Notes: generated by a model from the letters alone, not told the origin. Counted from the stretch's first letter, positions 23,201-35,238 are shown. The stretch is 64,000 bases of DNA from Betaproteobacteria bacterium (GCA_016861185.1 BOKW01000003.1:310001-374000), one strand, 5' to 3'. Program-made: numbers and translations.

Positions 23201-23204
<4 letters not shown>
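21396..23204 (-). CDS. treZ: Maltooligosyltrehalose trehalohydrolase
   Basis: Releases free trehalose from maltooligosyltrehalose made by TreY. 602 residues: an N-terminal CBM48-like domain ([19 protein letters not shown], about 12-100), a GH13 barrel with nucleophile Asp in [10 protein letters not shown], Glu in LILENDRNE and [15 protein letters not shown], and a C-terminal beta domain. Length is within the family range. The ATG at 23204 is supported by a 4-base ATGA overlap with the glgX stop; the much longer frame upstream is a shadow of glgX. It is the middle gene of glgX-treZ-malQ::treY. Confidence 0.95.
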
Positions 23205-25354
<2,150 letters not shown>

Positions 25355-25727
25355 GCGCGGCCCCTTCGCCAAGCTCGGCACGCTGTTGTTCGATGCGATC
25401 GGTCGCCGAAGTCTACGGACATTGCGCGGCCGGCATACCCGCCCTGTCGCGTACGCGGAAAGCCGGAGCGAACGCGTCGGGCACCGCGGTGGAGCGACCG
25501 GATAACGCGTTCATGCTAGTTGTCTTACGTACGCGCTGTCGCGCACGCGCCGCGGTGCCGATCCGGCTAAAGTTGTGCGGCCCGGTCCTGCCCCTCCCCA
25601 CGCCGGGTCGGCCGACTCTCTTTCGCGTCGGCCGCACTCTTTCGCGGATCCGCCCCGGCGTCCGGAGCGCGGGTTCGCAAACGCAGGCGGACGCGGGTTT
25701 GCGTTCGCTGCGGACGACTCGCATCCG
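25355..25727. other. Divergent intergenic region glgX / otsA
   Basis: 373 bases without a convincing gene; the frame open upstream of otsA here is rich in Arg/Pro and unlike a protein start. It must contain promoters for both sides. On the plus strand a TAAAGT at 25568-25573 could be a -10 element, but no matching -35 is visible. I see no clear operator palindrome. Confidence 0.4.
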
Positions 25728-27959
25728 ATGTTTCGAACCTTCCGCCTTTCGCTCCGCTTTCTTCTGCCGCTGCTCGCCGCGCTGTTCGCGCTCGCCTACG
25801 TGTCGATGCCGCTGATCGACGCGCTGACGCTGCGCTGGTTCGTGCGCGACCTCGACATCCGCTCCGCCTTCGTCGCGCGCACGCTCGACGAGCAGATCGC
25901 CGAGCTGAGCGCGTCGAAGTCGTACGCCCGCATCGACGCCTTGCTCGAGCGCGCCGCAGCCGACGAGCGACTGTTCGCGCTCGGCCTGTGCGATGCCGAC
26001 CACAGGCTGGTCCGCAAGACCCACAACTTTCCTGCCGCCGTCGACTGCGGCGTCCGCGAACGCGCGCGCCCGGGCGAGGGCTTCGTGCTCGAACTGCCGC
26101 GCGGGCCGCTGCACGTCTCGGTCGCCGACGTGCAGCGCGACGGCGAACACGTCGCATCGTTGGTGATGCTGCACGACATGAGCTTCGTGCAACGGCGCAG
26201 CGAGGACACGCGCAAGTACATCCTGTGGCTGTTCACGGTGCTCGGGCTCGCGGTCGCGCTGATCACGGTCGCGGTCGCTCATCTGAGCTGGCGCGGCTGG
26301 GTGGCGGGCGTGCGCGCAATGCTGCGCGGCGAAGGCGTGATCCGTCCGTTTGCGCAGCCGCGCCCCGAACTGCAGCCGCTGGTCGGCGATCTGCGCGCGC
26401 TGCTGCGCGACATGCAGAACGAGCGGCGCGAGCACGACGCGACGACGCTGCGGTGGAATCCGGAAGCGTTGCGCCGGCTGCTGAAGGACCAGTTTTCCGG
26501 CGACGAGGTGATCCTCGTGTCCAATCGCGAGCCCTACATCCACGTGCGCTCGGCGCAGGGCATCCAGGTGCAGCGGCCGGCGAGCGGGCTGGTGACGGCG
26601 GTCGAGCCCGTGATGCGTGCCTGCTCGGGCACCTGGATCGCGCACGGCGGCGGCTCGGCCGATCGCGAAACGGCCGACGCGGCCGGCCGCGTGCGCGTGC
26701 CGCCGGCGGATCCCGCGTACACGCTGCGCCGGATCTGGCTCAGCAAGGCCGAAGAGAAGGGCTACTACTACGGTTTCGCCAACGAGGGGCTGTGGCCGCT
26801 GTGCCATATCGCGCACGTACGGCCGGTGTTCCGCAGCGAGGACTGGGAGCAGTACCGCGCGGTCAACGAGCGCTTCGCCGAGGCCGTCGTCGAGGAGGCG
26901 CACACCGACGATCCGGTCGTGCTGATCCAGGACTACCACTTCGCGCTGCTGCCGCGCATGGTGCGCGAGCGGCTGCCGCGCGCGACGATCATCACCTTCT
27001 GGCACATCCCCTGGCCGAACCCGGAGTCGTTCGGCATCTGCCCGTGGCGCGGGGAAATCCTCGACGGCCTGCTCGGCAGCACGATCCTCGGGTTTCACAC
27101 GCGCTTCCACTGCAACAACTTCCTGCAGACGGTCGACCGCTTCCTCGAGGCGCGCATCGAATACGAAAGCTCGACCGTCTCGTTCGGCGGACACCTGACG
27201 CAGGTCGAGAGCTATCCGATCTCGATCGCGTGGCCGGCGGCGGAGAACGACGAGCCGGTCGCCGCCGCGCGCGCGCGCATCCGGCGCGCGCTCGGCATCG
27301 ACGACGAGCAGCTTCTCGGCCTCGGCGTCGACCGGCTCGACTACACCAAGGGCATCGTCGAGCGGATGCGCGCGGTCGAGCGGCTGTTCGAGCTGCACCC
27401 CGAATGGCTGCGGCGGTTCACGTTCGTGCAGATCGCGGCACCGTCGCGCTCCTCGCTCGACGAGTACCAGCGCTTCGAGGCGCAGGTGCGCGCCACCGCG
27501 GCGCAGATCAACGCGCGTTTCGGCGACAGCGCGTGGCAGCCGATCCGGCTGCTGGTCGAGCATCACGACGCCGACTCGGTGCGCGCGCATTACCGCGCGT
27601 GCGACGTGTGCCTGGTCACGAGCCTGCACGACGGCATGAACCTGGTCGCCAAGGAGTTCATCGCCGCGCGCGACGACGAGCGCGGCACGCTGATCCTGAG
27701 CCAGTTCGCCGGCGCCTCGCGCGAGTTGCACGAGGCACTGATCGTCAATCCCTATCACATCGAGCAGGTCGCCGAGGCGCTGCACCGGGCGCTGGCGATG
27801 CCCGCAAGCGAACAGCGCGAGCGCATGGCGAGCCTGCGCCAGCTCGTGCGCGAATTCAACGTCTATCGGTGGGCCGGCCGCATGCTGCTCGACGCGGCGC
27901 GGCTGCGCCGGCGCGAGAGGATCGCCGCGCGCATCGGCGAGCACAGCGAAGCCGCATGA
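25728..27959 (+). CDS. otsA: Membrane-anchored trehalose-6-phosphate synthase
   Basis: GT20 enzyme joining UDP-glucose and glucose-6-phosphate into trehalose-6-phosphate. The 743-residue protein is about 270 longer than E. coli OtsA. The extra N-terminus has a membrane helix (about 9-29), an extracytoplasmic domain of about 130 residues, a second helix (about 163-186) and a HAMP-like cytosolic linker, i.e. the layout of a sensor receptor. The catalytic domain starts near residue 258 and has [18 protein letters not shown]536/K541 in DRLDYTKG and D635 in [10 protein letters not shown]. The substrate loop reads SNREPYIH rather than the usual SNRLP, so acceptor specificity is not certain. ATG at 25728; the stop overlaps otsB by 4 bases. 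Confidence 0.9.
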   Translation: MFRTFRLSLRFLLPLLAALFALAYVSMPLIDALTLRWFVRDLDIRSAFVARTLDEQIAELSASKSYARIDALLERAAADERLFALGLCDADHRLVRKTHNFPAAVDCGVRERARPGEGFVLELPRGPLHVSVADVQRDGEHVASLVMLHDMSFVQRRSEDTRKYILWLFTVLGLAVALITVAVAHLSWRGWVAGVRAMLRGEGVIRPFAQPRPELQPLVGDLRALLRDMQNERREHDATTLRWNPEALRRLLKDQFSGDEVILVSNREPYIHVRSAQGIQVQRPASGLVTAVEPVMRACSGTWIAHGGGSADRETADAAGRVRVPPADPAYTLRRIWLSKAEEKGYYYGFANEGLWPLCHIAHVRPVFRSEDWEQYRAVNERFAEAVVEEAHTDDPVVLIQDYHFALLPRMVRERLPRATIITFWHIPWPNPESFGICPWRGEILDGLLGSTILGFHTRFHCNNFLQTVDRFLEARIEYESSTVSFGGHLTQVESYPISIAWPAAENDEPVAAARARIRRALGIDDEQLLGLGVDRLDYTKGIVERMRAVERLFELHPEWLRRFTFVQIAAPSRSSLDEYQRFEAQVRATAAQINARFGDSAWQPIRLLVEHHDADSVRAHYRACDVCLVTSLHDGMNLVAKEFIAARDDERGTLILSQFAGASRELHEALIVNPYHIEQVAEALHRALAMPASEQRERMASLRQLVREFNVYRWAGRMLLDAARLRRRERIAARIGEHSEAA

Positions 27960-28747
27960 AGCACCTGCTCAGCGCGGAGGGACAGGAGTCGCTGCGCGGA
28001 CTCGCGGGCGCGCGCGCGCTGTTCGCGTTCGACTTCGACGGCACGCTGGCGCCGATCGTCGCGCGGCCGCGCGACGCCCGCGCGGCGATCGGCGTGCGCC
28101 AGCGGCTCGCGCAGCTCGCGCAGTGCGCGCCCGTCGCGGTCGTCTCCGGCCGCAGCCTCGCCGATCTGCGTGACCGCATTCCGGTCGAAGTCCGGCACTG
28201 CATCGGCAACCACGGCAACGAGGGCCTGCCCGACGCCCCCGATCCCGAAACGATGCGTGCGGTCTGCCGCGGATGGATCGCGCAGCTCGAAGCGGCGCTC
28301 GCGAACGCGCCGTCGTCGGGCATCGTCGTCGAGGACAAGCGCCTGACGCTGTCGGTGCACTACCGGCTCGCGCGCGATCGCGGGCAGGCGGCGCGCGAGC
28401 TCGCGCGGATCGTGCAGGAGCTCGCACCCGCGCCGCGCGTGATCGGCGGCAAGCTCGTGCTGAACCTGCTGCCGCCGGGAGCGCGCACGAAGTTCGAGGC
28501 GCTCGCCGCGCTCGCGGAGCACGAGGGCGCACAACGCGTGCTGTTCGTCGGCGACGACGAGACCGACGAGCTGGTCTTCGCGCAGGCGCCGGCGCACTGG
28601 ATCACCGTGCGCGTCGAACTGGACCGGGCCAGCCGCGCGAACTACTTCATTCACCAACAATCGGAAATCGTGATCCTGCTGGATCAGTTGCTGCAGTTTC
28701 GACGCGCGTCGGCCGCGCGCAACGGCAGCGAAGGAGCACGGCGATGA
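27956..28747 (+). CDS. otsB: Trehalose-6-phosphate phosphatase
   Basis: HAD-superfamily phosphatase that releases trehalose from trehalose-6-phosphate. 263 residues. HAD motif I is FDFDGTLAPI (nucleophile and general-acid Asp), motif II is VVSGRSLADL, the substrate cap contains GNHGNEG, and motif IV is LFVGDDETDEL. Length fits the OtsB family. The ATG overlaps the synthase stop by 4 bases and its own stop overlaps the MscS gene by 4 bases, so the three products are made together. Its presence supports a trehalose-6-phosphate function for the unusual synthase. Confidence 0.94.
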   Translation: MKHLLSAEGQESLRGLAGARALFAFDFDGTLAPIVARPRDARAAIGVRQRLAQLAQCAPVAVVSGRSLADLRDRIPVEVRHCIGNHGNEGLPDAPDPETMRAVCRGWIAQLEAALANAPSSGIVVEDKRLTLSVHYRLARDRGQAARELARIVQELAPAPRVIGGKLVLNLLPPGARTKFEALAALAEHEGAQRVLFVGDDETDELVFAQAPAHWITVRVELDRASRANYFIHQQSEIVILLDQLLQFRRASAARNGSEGARR

Positions 28748-29613
28748 TCGATTGGGCGAATCTCGAATGGCTGCGGCCCTGGTGGCCGGAGCTGAAGTCC
28801 GGGCTGAAGGTCGTCGCGATCCTCGCCGGCGCGTGGGTCGTGCACGCGCTGATCGCGCGCCTGCTCGGACGGGTGCGCCAGGCCGCCGCCGCGCGTGCCC
28901 CCGACGTCGAGAGTTCCAAGTGGATCGAAACCGTCGGCCGCGCGCTGCGCTACACCGCGTCGATCGTGATCGGGCTGATCACCGCGATGCTGGTGCTCAA
29001 CGAGCTGGGCGTGTCGATCGCGCCGATCCTGGGCGCCGCCGGCGTCGTGGGGCTCGCGGTCGGCTTCGGCGCGCAGAGCCTGATCAAGGACTACTTCACG
29101 GGCTTTTTCCTGCTCGTCGAGAACCAGATCCGCGTCGGCGACGTCGTCGAGATCGCCGGCAAGAGCGGCTTCGTCGAGGAAGTGACGCTGCGCCGCGTGA
29201 AGCTGCGCGGTTACGACGGTGCCGTGCACTACGTTGCCAACGGCCTGATCACGACGGTCACCAACATGTCGACCGAGTTCGCGTTCGCCGTGATGGACAT
29301 CGGCATCTCGTACCGCTCGAACATCGGCGCCGCGTTCGACGTGCTGCGCAAGGTTGCGGCCGAACTGCGCGCCGACCCCGAATTCGCGCCGCGCATCCTC
29401 GAGGACCTGCAGATCGCCGGCGTCGACAGCCTCGCCGATTCGGCGGTCGTGATCCGATGCCGGATCAAGGTGCTGCCGCTCGAACAGTGGAACGTGCGGC
29501 GCGAGTTCCTGCGGCGGACGAAGGAAGCCTTCGACGCCGCCGGCATCGAGATCCCGTTTCCGCACCGGACGATCTACTTCGGCCCGCCCGCCGCGGCGAG
29601 CGGCGCGCGCTAG
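28744..29613 (+). CDS. Small-conductance mechanosensitive channel, MscS type
   Basis: Tension-gated inner-membrane channel that releases solutes on hypo-osmotic shock. 289 residues with three membrane helices (about 20-42, 72-93, 97-120). The third, pore-lining helix has the glycine/alanine pattern GAAGVVGLAVGFGAQSLIKD typical of MscS, followed by the beta domain (FFLLVENQIRVGDVVEI) and the alpha/beta C-terminal domain. Length matches E. coli MscS (286). It is translationally coupled to otsB, linking synthesis of a compatible solute with a release valve; that functional coupling is inferred from the operon. Confidence 0.93.
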   Translation: MIDWANLEWLRPWWPELKSGLKVVAILAGAWVVHALIARLLGRVRQAAAARAPDVESSKWIETVGRALRYTASIVIGLITAMLVLNELGVSIAPILGAAGVVGLAVGFGAQSLIKDYFTGFFLLVENQIRVGDVVEIAGKSGFVEEVTLRRVKLRGYDGAVHYVANGLITTVTNMSTEFAFAVMDIGISYRSNIGAAFDVLRKVAAELRADPEFAPRILEDLQIAGVDSLADSAVVIRCRIKVLPLEQWNVRREFLRRTKEAFDAAGIEIPFPHRTIYFGPPAAASGAR

Positions 29614-29631
29614 AACACCGTCAAGCGAGCA

Positions 29632-30021
29632 TCAGTCCGAAGGCATCGTGTAGGTGATCACGGAGAGCACCGCGCCCTGCGGGTCCTGGAGCACGGCCAT
29701 ACGGCCGACGCCGGGCACTTCCATCCCGGGCACCAGCACCTTGCCGCCGAGCGACTGTGCGAGCGCGACCGTATCCTCGACTTTGTCGACGGTCACGTAG
29801 CAGCCCCAGTGCGGCGGCATCGGCGGCGCATCGGCCGGGATCTTCATGATTCCGCCGACCGAGTCTTCGCCGACCTGCACCGTCGTGTAGGGCCCGTCCG
29901 GCATGTCGAACTGCTTCGTGCCCCATCCGAACAGCTTCGTGTAGAAGCGCTTCGCCGCCTCCACGTCGGTGGTCATCAGCTCGCACCAGCTGAACGCGCC
30001 ATGCGTTTTCCAGACGTCCAT
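29632..30021 (-). CDS. VOC (glyoxalase/dioxygenase) superfamily protein
   Basis: 129-residue protein with two beta-alpha-beta-beta-beta modules of the vicinal oxygen chelate fold: FSWCELMTTDVEAAKRFYTK starts the first and HWGCYVTVDKVEDTVALAQ the second, ending in LQDPQGAVLSVITY. Members include glyoxalases, ring-cleaving dioxygenases and drug-binding proteins; the reaction here cannot be named. The second of two adjacent ATG codons (30021) is chosen because GGAGG lies five bases before it. It converges on the MscS gene with an 18-base gap. Confidence 0.82.
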   Translation of the reverse strand: MDVWKTHGAFSWCELMTTDVEAAKRFYTKLFGWGTKQFDMPDGPYTTVQVGEDSVGGIMKIPADAPPMPPHWGCYVTVDKVEDTVALAQSLGGKVLVPGMEVPGVGRMAVLQDPQGAVLSVITYTMPSD

Positions 30022-30145
30022 CATCGCCTCCTTTGCGATACAGCCGACTCGGCTGTCGTGGACAGTCTCGGCGATCCGGCACGAACGGACAACGGCGGCG
30101 CGACGAAGCGGTGCCGCGATGACGCGGAAACGCGATGGGGGCGGC

Positions 30146-32869
30146 TCAGCGCGGCACGACGATGAGGCGGGTATTCAACCCGTCGGACAGCGCGAACTCG
30201 AACTCGCCGCCGCGCGCAAGATCTGCAACGTCGACGCGGGCGCTGCCGCCGGCGAGCAGCACGGCGAGCACGCGCCGCACGCCGTCTTCGGCGACGTGCA
30301 CGACGCTCAGGTAACGGTGCGCGGACGCATTCCAGCCCAGCACGAGCGCGCCGGCGTCTTCACTCCAATCGACCGAGGCCGCTGCCGGCGGCGCCGGCGC
30401 GCGTTGCCCTTGAACGCGCACGGCGCCTACGCCGGCTTGCGGCAGCACGTTCGCGCCGCGCAGCACCGCGACCTCCGCGAGCGTGCCGGGATCGGGCAGC
30501 TTGACGAAGAAGTGCTGCTCGGGCGGCAGCGCATGGTCGACGCGCACGGCGTCGAAAGGTAATTCGATCGTCGCACCCGCGGCCGTGACCAGCCGCAGCA
30601 TGTATTCGCCCGCTTCGGCCACCGGCGCGACGCCGCGCAGCCGGTGCACCGGATTGAAGCGCACGCCGTCGAGGCCGATCGAACCGGACACGATCACCAT
30701 CTCCGCCGTGCGCCCCGCGATTTGAATGCTCAACGCGGGTTGTGGCTGTGCTTCGACGAAGCGCTGCACTTCGCGGAAGTTGTAGTCGGAGAACCACGCG
30801 CCGCTGCAGTAGCCCATGATGTCGGACATGCCGGCCGGCGAGACGATGTCGTCGAGCAGCGAATCGAACAGCGGCGTGCCGTTCAGGGCGCCGTTCGGAT
30901 ACGGGTAGTTCGGGTCGGGGTTGGCCACACCGCCGCAGGGCGCATGCTCGCGGCTGAAGTTGTGGCCCAGCTCGTGCGAGAAGGTGCGGCGCCACGACGT
31001 GCGGCTCGCGTCCCAGCCGATCGCCGACAGATTCGGCGAGGTCGAGCCGACGCGATTCACATAGCCGATGCCCGCGGTGCCGGCCGACACCATCGGCCGC
31101 ACGAAGCCGTAGTAATGCTTCGTCCGCGCTTCGTTGCGGCGAAGCATCTCGAGTTCGTTCAACGCGCTCGACCACTCGCTGCTCGTGTCGACCCCATCGG
31201 TCACCGAGGTCAGCGTGTACGGCTGGCGGACCGCCACGTTGACGTTTTCGCGCGCGATCGGCAGCCGCCGCACGATCTCGTCGGCGACGTCGGCGGCGGC
31301 CGGCATCTGCGGCGCATTGCCGCCGGATACGAGCGGCACCAGCACGAGATCGATGCGCGTCGCGGCGCCGACGTTCGGCGTGGCGTCGACCACGATCGGA
31401 TTGCCGTAGCGGCGGTCGGGATCGATCTCGACGCGCACGCGCATTCCGGCGCCGACCCACGCCGCCGGCAGGTTCGCGTTGAACGTCAGCGCCTCGTCGT
31501 AGCGCAGCGAGTCCGGCACGGTGGCGCCGGCGGCCAGTTGCGGCAGCGTCGCCGGCCCTGCCATCGCGATCGTGCCGAGCGCAGTGGTGCCGCTGAAACC
31601 GGTCAGCCGCACGGCCGGCGCGGCCGTGCCCGCCGTCTCGGCGACGACGTAGGCGCGCACCCAAGTTTCCTTGCCGGGCACGAGCCGCTGGTAGTTCGCG
31701 CCGGCGCTCTGTGCGTAGACCTGCGCGAACTCGATGCCGGCGCTGCGCACCGCGCAGCCGGCGCCGACGACGACCGAACCTGCCGGCACCGATGGCTGGC
31801 TTTGCGACAGCAACGTGATCGGCCCGCAGTTGATGCCTGCGGGGACCGTGAACGCGAGCTGCGTGTCGCTGCGCGCGCCGATCGTCGCCGCGCTCGTGCC
31901 CACGGTAACGGCGCTGACTTCGGCGAGCCCGGTGCCGTTGATCGTGACCGGCGCGCCGGCCGCGACGTTGTAGACGGCGGCTGCGTCGACCTGGATGCGC
32001 GGAACGACCGTGAGGCTCGCGGGTGCGTCGACGCGCTCGCCGGCGTTGCCGATCACCGCGAACACGCCCGAGTTCGCCGCCGCGGGTACGGTGACCGAGA
32101 TCGACGTGCTGCCGCTGCGCGCGGCGATCGGCGCCTGGGCGCCGCCGGCGAACTCGACCGCGGTCGCGCGATCGAGGTTGCTGCCGCTGACGGTCAGCGT
32201 GAGCCCGCGCGCGACGGTCGTCGGCGCAAACGAGGCCACGGCGATCGATCCCGCGACGGTGATCTGCTGCGCGCTCTGCCGGGCGACGCCGTCGGTCGCG
32301 ACCAGCGTCAGGAAACCGCTCGACGCGCCGGCCGGCACGTCGAGCGCGAGCGCCGTCGGCGACTGCGCCGCGATCGCGAGCACCGTCGCGTTGAGCCTCG
32401 CCTGCGTGACCTTGTCGAGATCGGTGCCGGCGACGTTGATGCGGGCGGGCGCAACGATGCTGCTGGGCGTTACGCTCGTGACCCGCGGCACCGCGAGCAC
32501 GACGAGGTCGTTCGCCGACAGCGCCACGCGGCCGCCGCCGGCCAGTTCGATCGGTCCGCTCGACGCACCGTCCGGAACGGTCAGCCGGAGCTGTGTCGCC
32601 GAGTCGATCGTGAAGCTGGCGCTCGTGGCGCCCACCCTGGCGGACTGCACCCCGCCGAAGCCGCTGCCCGTGACGGTGACCGTCGCGCCCGGGCCGGCCT
32701 GCACAGGCGCGAAGCTCGCGATCGCGATCGGGGGTGCGACCGGTGCGGGCGCAGCGCTGTCGTTGCTCGAGCCGCCGCCGCAGCCGGCCAGCAGCGCGAT
32801 CGCCAGCGCCGCAGCGAATCGGCAGCGTTCGACGAACGAAGTTGAAATCACGGGGCGGCTTTCGGTCAC
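30146..32869 (-). CDS. Large lipoprotein with TIG-like repeats and a metzincin-like zinc site
   Basis: 907-residue surface or periplasmic protein. The N-terminus has a hydrophobic stretch ending in a lipobox (LLAGC, Cys30), so it should be lipid-anchored. Four IPT/TIG-like immunoglobulin repeats of about 80 residues follow (about 45-365), each with a V-x-S/G-x-N/G-L/F core and a final PAG/PDG-SSG turn. The second half holds HELGHNFSREH (His632, Glu633, His636, His642), a zinc-protease motif close to the metzincin HExxHxxGxxH but with Ser at the Gly position. The C-terminal part is beta-rich. Start is GTG at 32869; no strong ribosome site is seen. Substrate is unknown; adhesion or matrix degradation is possible. 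Confidence 0.8.
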   Translation of the reverse strand: MTESRPVISTSFVERCRFAAALAIALLAGCGGGSSNDSAAPAPVAPPIAIASFAPVQAGPGATVTVTGSGFGGVQSARVGATSASFTIDSATQLRLTVPDGASSGPIELAGGGRVALSANDLVVLAVPRVTSVTPSSIVAPARINVAGTDLDKVTQARLNATVLAIAAQSPTALALDVPAGASSGFLTLVATDGVARQSAQQITVAGSIAVASFAPTTVARGLTLTVSGSNLDRATAVEFAGGAQAPIAARSGSTSISVTVPAAANSGVFAVIGNAGERVDAPASLTVVPRIQVDAAAVYNVAAGAPVTINGTGLAEVSAVTVGTSAATIGARSDTQLAFTVPAGINCGPITLLSQSQPSVPAGSVVVGAGCAVRSAGIEFAQVYAQSAGANYQRLVPGKETWVRAYVVAETAGTAAPAVRLTGFSGTTALGTIAMAGPATLPQLAAGATVPDSLRYDEALTFNANLPAAWVGAGMRVRVEIDPDRRYGNPIVVDATPNVGAATRIDLVLVPLVSGGNAPQMPAAADVADEIVRRLPIARENVNVAVRQPYTLTSVTDGVDTSSEWSSALNELEMLRRNEARTKHYYGFVRPMVSAGTAGIGYVNRVGSTSPNLSAIGWDASRTSWRRTFSHELGHNFSREHAPCGGVANPDPNYPYPNGALNGTPLFDSLLDDIVSPAGMSDIMGYCSGAWFSDYNFREVQRFVEAQPQPALSIQIAGRTAEMVIVSGSIGLDGVRFNPVHRLRGVAPVAEAGEYMLRLVTAAGATIELPFDAVRVDHALPPEQHFFVKLPDPGTLAEVAVLRGANVLPQAGVGAVRVQGQRAPAPPAAASVDWSEDAGALVLGWNASAHRYLSVVHVAEDGVRRVLAVLLAGGSARVDVADLARGGEFEFALSDGLNTRLIVVPR

Positions 32870-33230
32870 GTTGCGCGCGATGCTTGCTCAGGCCGCACCG
32901 CGGCGACATCCCATCGATAGGCTCATCCTCGCGGCGCCCCGAGCTTCGTCCGGATCTTCATCCGGATGTCGTAATCCCGTTCGCGTACGCGCAGGGGTCA
33001 TCAAGGTCACGCCGGACAAGGCGGCACGCGCACGCCGATCCTGAGCGCGGGTGGATCGGACAGACGTTCGACGGCCCGTCGTTTGCCCGGGACCCCTGTG
33101 GGCTGGCCGCGGATCGGAGCGATCGCAGATCGAGGACTCCCTCGGAATCCCCCCGCGGATCGACCGAACGGCCGTCATCCAAAAGCGCGATAATGCGGTT
33201 CCTCGCAACCGGGCCATTCCTGGCGACCGC
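32870..33230. other. Intergenic region between divergent genes
   Basis: 361 bases without a gene I can support. A direct repeat TCCGGATCTTCATCCGGAT lies near 32949-32968. GATAAT at 33189-33194 could be a -10 element for the gene at 33231, but no -35 match is visible. Confidence 0.35.
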
Positions 33231-33560
33231 ATGTTTTCGACCGGAGACCGCTTCTACGATTTTTCGCTGCGCGTCCTCATGGGATTCGTGACGCTCGTCC
33301 TGCTCGGCTGTATCGGCTTCCTCGCGTTCCGCTGGTTGCAGCCGCAGGCGGCGACCGACCCCGGCGTTCCGCTCGTCCAGGTGGAAGTCAAGCCGCCTGC
33401 CGAGCCCGCTGCTGCGCCGCCTGCCCCCGAGCCCAAAGCCGAAGTCCTGCTCGCTCCGGGCAAGATCTTTCGCTGCGAACTGAAGGGACGCGTGACGTTT
33501 TCGGATCAACCCTGCCCTGCGGGAGCGACGCAGACCGCGGTCGACGCGAAGTCGCGCTGA
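33231..33560 (+). CDS. Single-pass membrane protein with DUF4124-like C-terminus
   Basis: 109 residues. One strong membrane helix (about 14-36, VLMGFVTLVLLGCIGFLAF), then a Pro/Ala/Glu-rich spacer and a C-terminal motif KIFRCELKGRVTFSDQPCP. The paired cysteines around a G-x-V-T-F-S-D-Q-P-C core are typical of DUF4124 periplasmic domains, which are of unknown function and common in beta- and gammaproteobacteria. The ATG at 33231 is the only start that places the helix at the N-terminus. Expected topology is cytosolic N-terminus and periplasmic C-terminus. Confidence 0.75.
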   Translation: MFSTGDRFYDFSLRVLMGFVTLVLLGCIGFLAFRWLQPQAATDPGVPLVQVEVKPPAEPAAAPPAPEPKAEVLLAPGKIFRCELKGRVTFSDQPCPAGATQTAVDAKSR

Positions 33561-33681
33561 GTTCGCGCCGATTCCGGGCCAGCCGCGGCGTTACAACTCG
33601 AAACGCACGCGCAGCGCGCGCGGGTCCACCGGCCGGGCCGGCCGCCGTTAGAAGTCGTGCATGACTTCACGGAGGCAGACC

Positions 33682-34023
33682 ATGAACAAGTCCCTCGCCC
33701 TAGCCGCCGTTGCGCTTGCCGCGGCGCTGCCCTTCGGTGCGGCCGAGGCCCACGGCAACGTCGCGATCCACGTCGACACGCCGGAGTTCGGCATCCGCAT
33801 CGGCACGCCTTTTCCCGTGTATCCGCCGCCCGTGATCGTCGCGCCCGCGCCGGTCTATGTGCCGCCGCCGGTGATCTATGCACCGCCGCCGCGCCTGATC
33901 GTGCCCGCGCCCGTTTACTACGGTCCGCCCGCATTCCATCCGCCGGGCCATTACCGCAAGCACTACAAGGTCAAGCACTACAAGGCCAAGTACTACAAGG
34001 ACCGCGACTGGTACGACGACTGA
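33682..34023 (+). CDS. Secreted proline/tyrosine-rich small protein
   Basis: 113 residues with a clear signal peptide ([23 protein letters not shown]). The mature part begins with [18 protein letters not shown], continues as repeated Pro/Val/Tyr units ([17 protein letters not shown]) and ends in a basic Lys/Tyr/His tail. ATG at 33682 has GGAGG seven bases upstream. Proteins of this layout are frequent in Burkholderiales and have no known function; the composition suggests an extended periplasmic or envelope-bound protein, possibly metal- or polymer-binding. Confidence 0.8.
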   Translation: MNKSLALAAVALAAALPFGAAEAHGNVAIHVDTPEFGIRIGTPFPVYPPPVIVAPAPVYVPPPVIYAPPPRLIVPAPVYYGPPAFHPPGHYRKHYKVKHYKAKYYKDRDWYDD

Positions 34024-34171
34024 GTCGCTGCCCCTTGGATGCGAGGCGGTGGCGCGCAGCCGCGCCGCTCGCCGCGCAACCCGGTCGCGAAACTGTTCGC
34101 ACTCGCGATCGACGAGCGGCGCCGACGGCTTAAGCTGCAGGCGCAAGGCCGACGCGCGTCGGCGCCTCGCC

Positions 34172-35056
34172 ATGCCCGAGCTGCCCGATCTCGCCGTCTA
34201 CGTCGATCATCTCGAGCGCCGTCTCGTCGGCCGCACGCTGCGCGCGCTGCGCGTGCTCAATCCCTTCGTGCTGCGCACGGTCGAGCCAAGCGCGGCAGCG
34301 TTCGCCGGCCACCGCGTGGCCGGCGCGCGGCGCATCGGCAAACGCATCGCGCTGGCCTTCGACGGGGACCTCGGCGCAGTGCTGCACTTGATGATCGCGG
34401 GGCGGCTGCGGTGGATCGACTCCGCGCAGAAGCCGCCGGCGCGCATCGCGCTGGCGGCCTTCGAGTTCGAACACGGTACGCTCGTCTTCACCGAGGCCGG
34501 CACGCGGCGGCGCGCTTCGCTGCATCTCGTGCAGGGCGAAGGCGCGCTCGCGCAGTTCGACGCCGGCGGGCTCGAGGTGCTCGACGCCGATCTCGCGGCC
34601 TTCGCGGAAAGGTTGCAGCGCGAGAACCACACGCTCAAGCGCACGCTGACCGACCCGCGGCTTTTCGCCGGCATCGGCAATGCCTACTCCGACGAGATCC
34701 TGCACCGGGCGAAGCTGTCGCCGATCGCGTTGACGGGCAGGCTCGACGCGAGTGAGATCGCCCGCCTGTACGACGCGACGCGCGCCGTCCTCACCGAGTG
34801 GACCGCGCGCCTGCGCGCGCAGGCCGGCGTCGGCTTCCCGGACAAGGTCACCGCGTTCCGCCCCGAGATGGCCGTGCACGGACGTTACGGCCAGCCCTGC
34901 CCCGAGTGCGGCGCGCCGGTGCAGCGCATCGTCTACGCGGAGAACGAAACCAACTACTGCGCGCGCTGCCAGACCGGTGGCACGATACTGGCCGATCGGG
35001 CGCTGTCGCGGTTGCTGAAAGCGAGCTGGCCGCACTCGATCGACGAACTCGGCTGA
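34172..35056 (+). CDS. Formamidopyrimidine-DNA glycosylase / endonuclease VIII family protein
   Basis: Base-excision repair glycosylase/AP lyase of 294 residues. The N-terminus MPELPD supplies the catalytic Pro (residue 2) and Glu (residue 3) that act after Met removal. The middle contains the helix-two-turn-helix ([19 protein letters not shown]) that contacts DNA, and the C-terminus a zinc finger with two CxxC pairs (CPECG and CARCQ). Differences from classical MutM (LPDLAVYV instead of LPEVET) place it in a sister Fpg/Nei subgroup, so lesion preference is uncertain. ATG at 34172; a 53-codon frame follows after 20 bases. Confidence 0.9.
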   Translation: MPELPDLAVYVDHLERRLVGRTLRALRVLNPFVLRTVEPSAAAFAGHRVAGARRIGKRIALAFDGDLGAVLHLMIAGRLRWIDSAQKPPARIALAAFEFEHGTLVFTEAGTRRRASLHLVQGEGALAQFDAGGLEVLDADLAAFAERLQRENHTLKRTLTDPRLFAGIGNAYSDEILHRAKLSPIALTGRLDASEIARLYDATRAVLTEWTARLRAQAGVGFPDKVTAFRPEMAVHGRYGQPCPECGAPVQRIVYAENETNYCARCQTGGTILADRALSRLLKASWPHSIDELG

Positions 35057-35076
35057 CCGCAGCGCAGGACGGGTGC

Positions 35077-35238
35077 ATGACCTTCTTCGAATGGCTGGCG
35101 CAGGTGTGCGCCGAGCTGGGCTGGCACGTGATGCGCGCGCACGACATGCTCGACGACGTGCGCTGGTCCGACATGTACGAGCGCGGCCTGACGCCCGCGC
35201 AGGCGGCCGAGCACGCGCGCCGCGACGGGCTCGCATAG
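35077..35238 (+). CDS. Small hypothetical protein, 53 residues
   Basis: Short frame starting at ATG 35077 with an AGGA-type site nearby, 20 bases after the DNA glycosylase and in the same direction. The sequence (MTFFEWLAQVCAELGWHV ... GLTPAQAAEHARRDGLA) is amphipathic and acidic, unlike the Arg-rich shadows around it, which supports it being real. No recognisable domain; the end resembles a short UBA-like or helix-hairpin element but this is weak. Confidence 0.5.
   Translation: MTFFEWLAQVCAELGWHVMRAHDMLDDVRWSDMYERGLTPAQAAEHARRDGLA

Noticed and set aside
25575..25727. N-terminal extension of the trehalose-6-phosphate synthase to 25575
   Set aside because: The extra 51 residues are Pro/Arg-rich and would place a polar tail before the first membrane helix; ATG 25728 gives a normal membrane-protein start.
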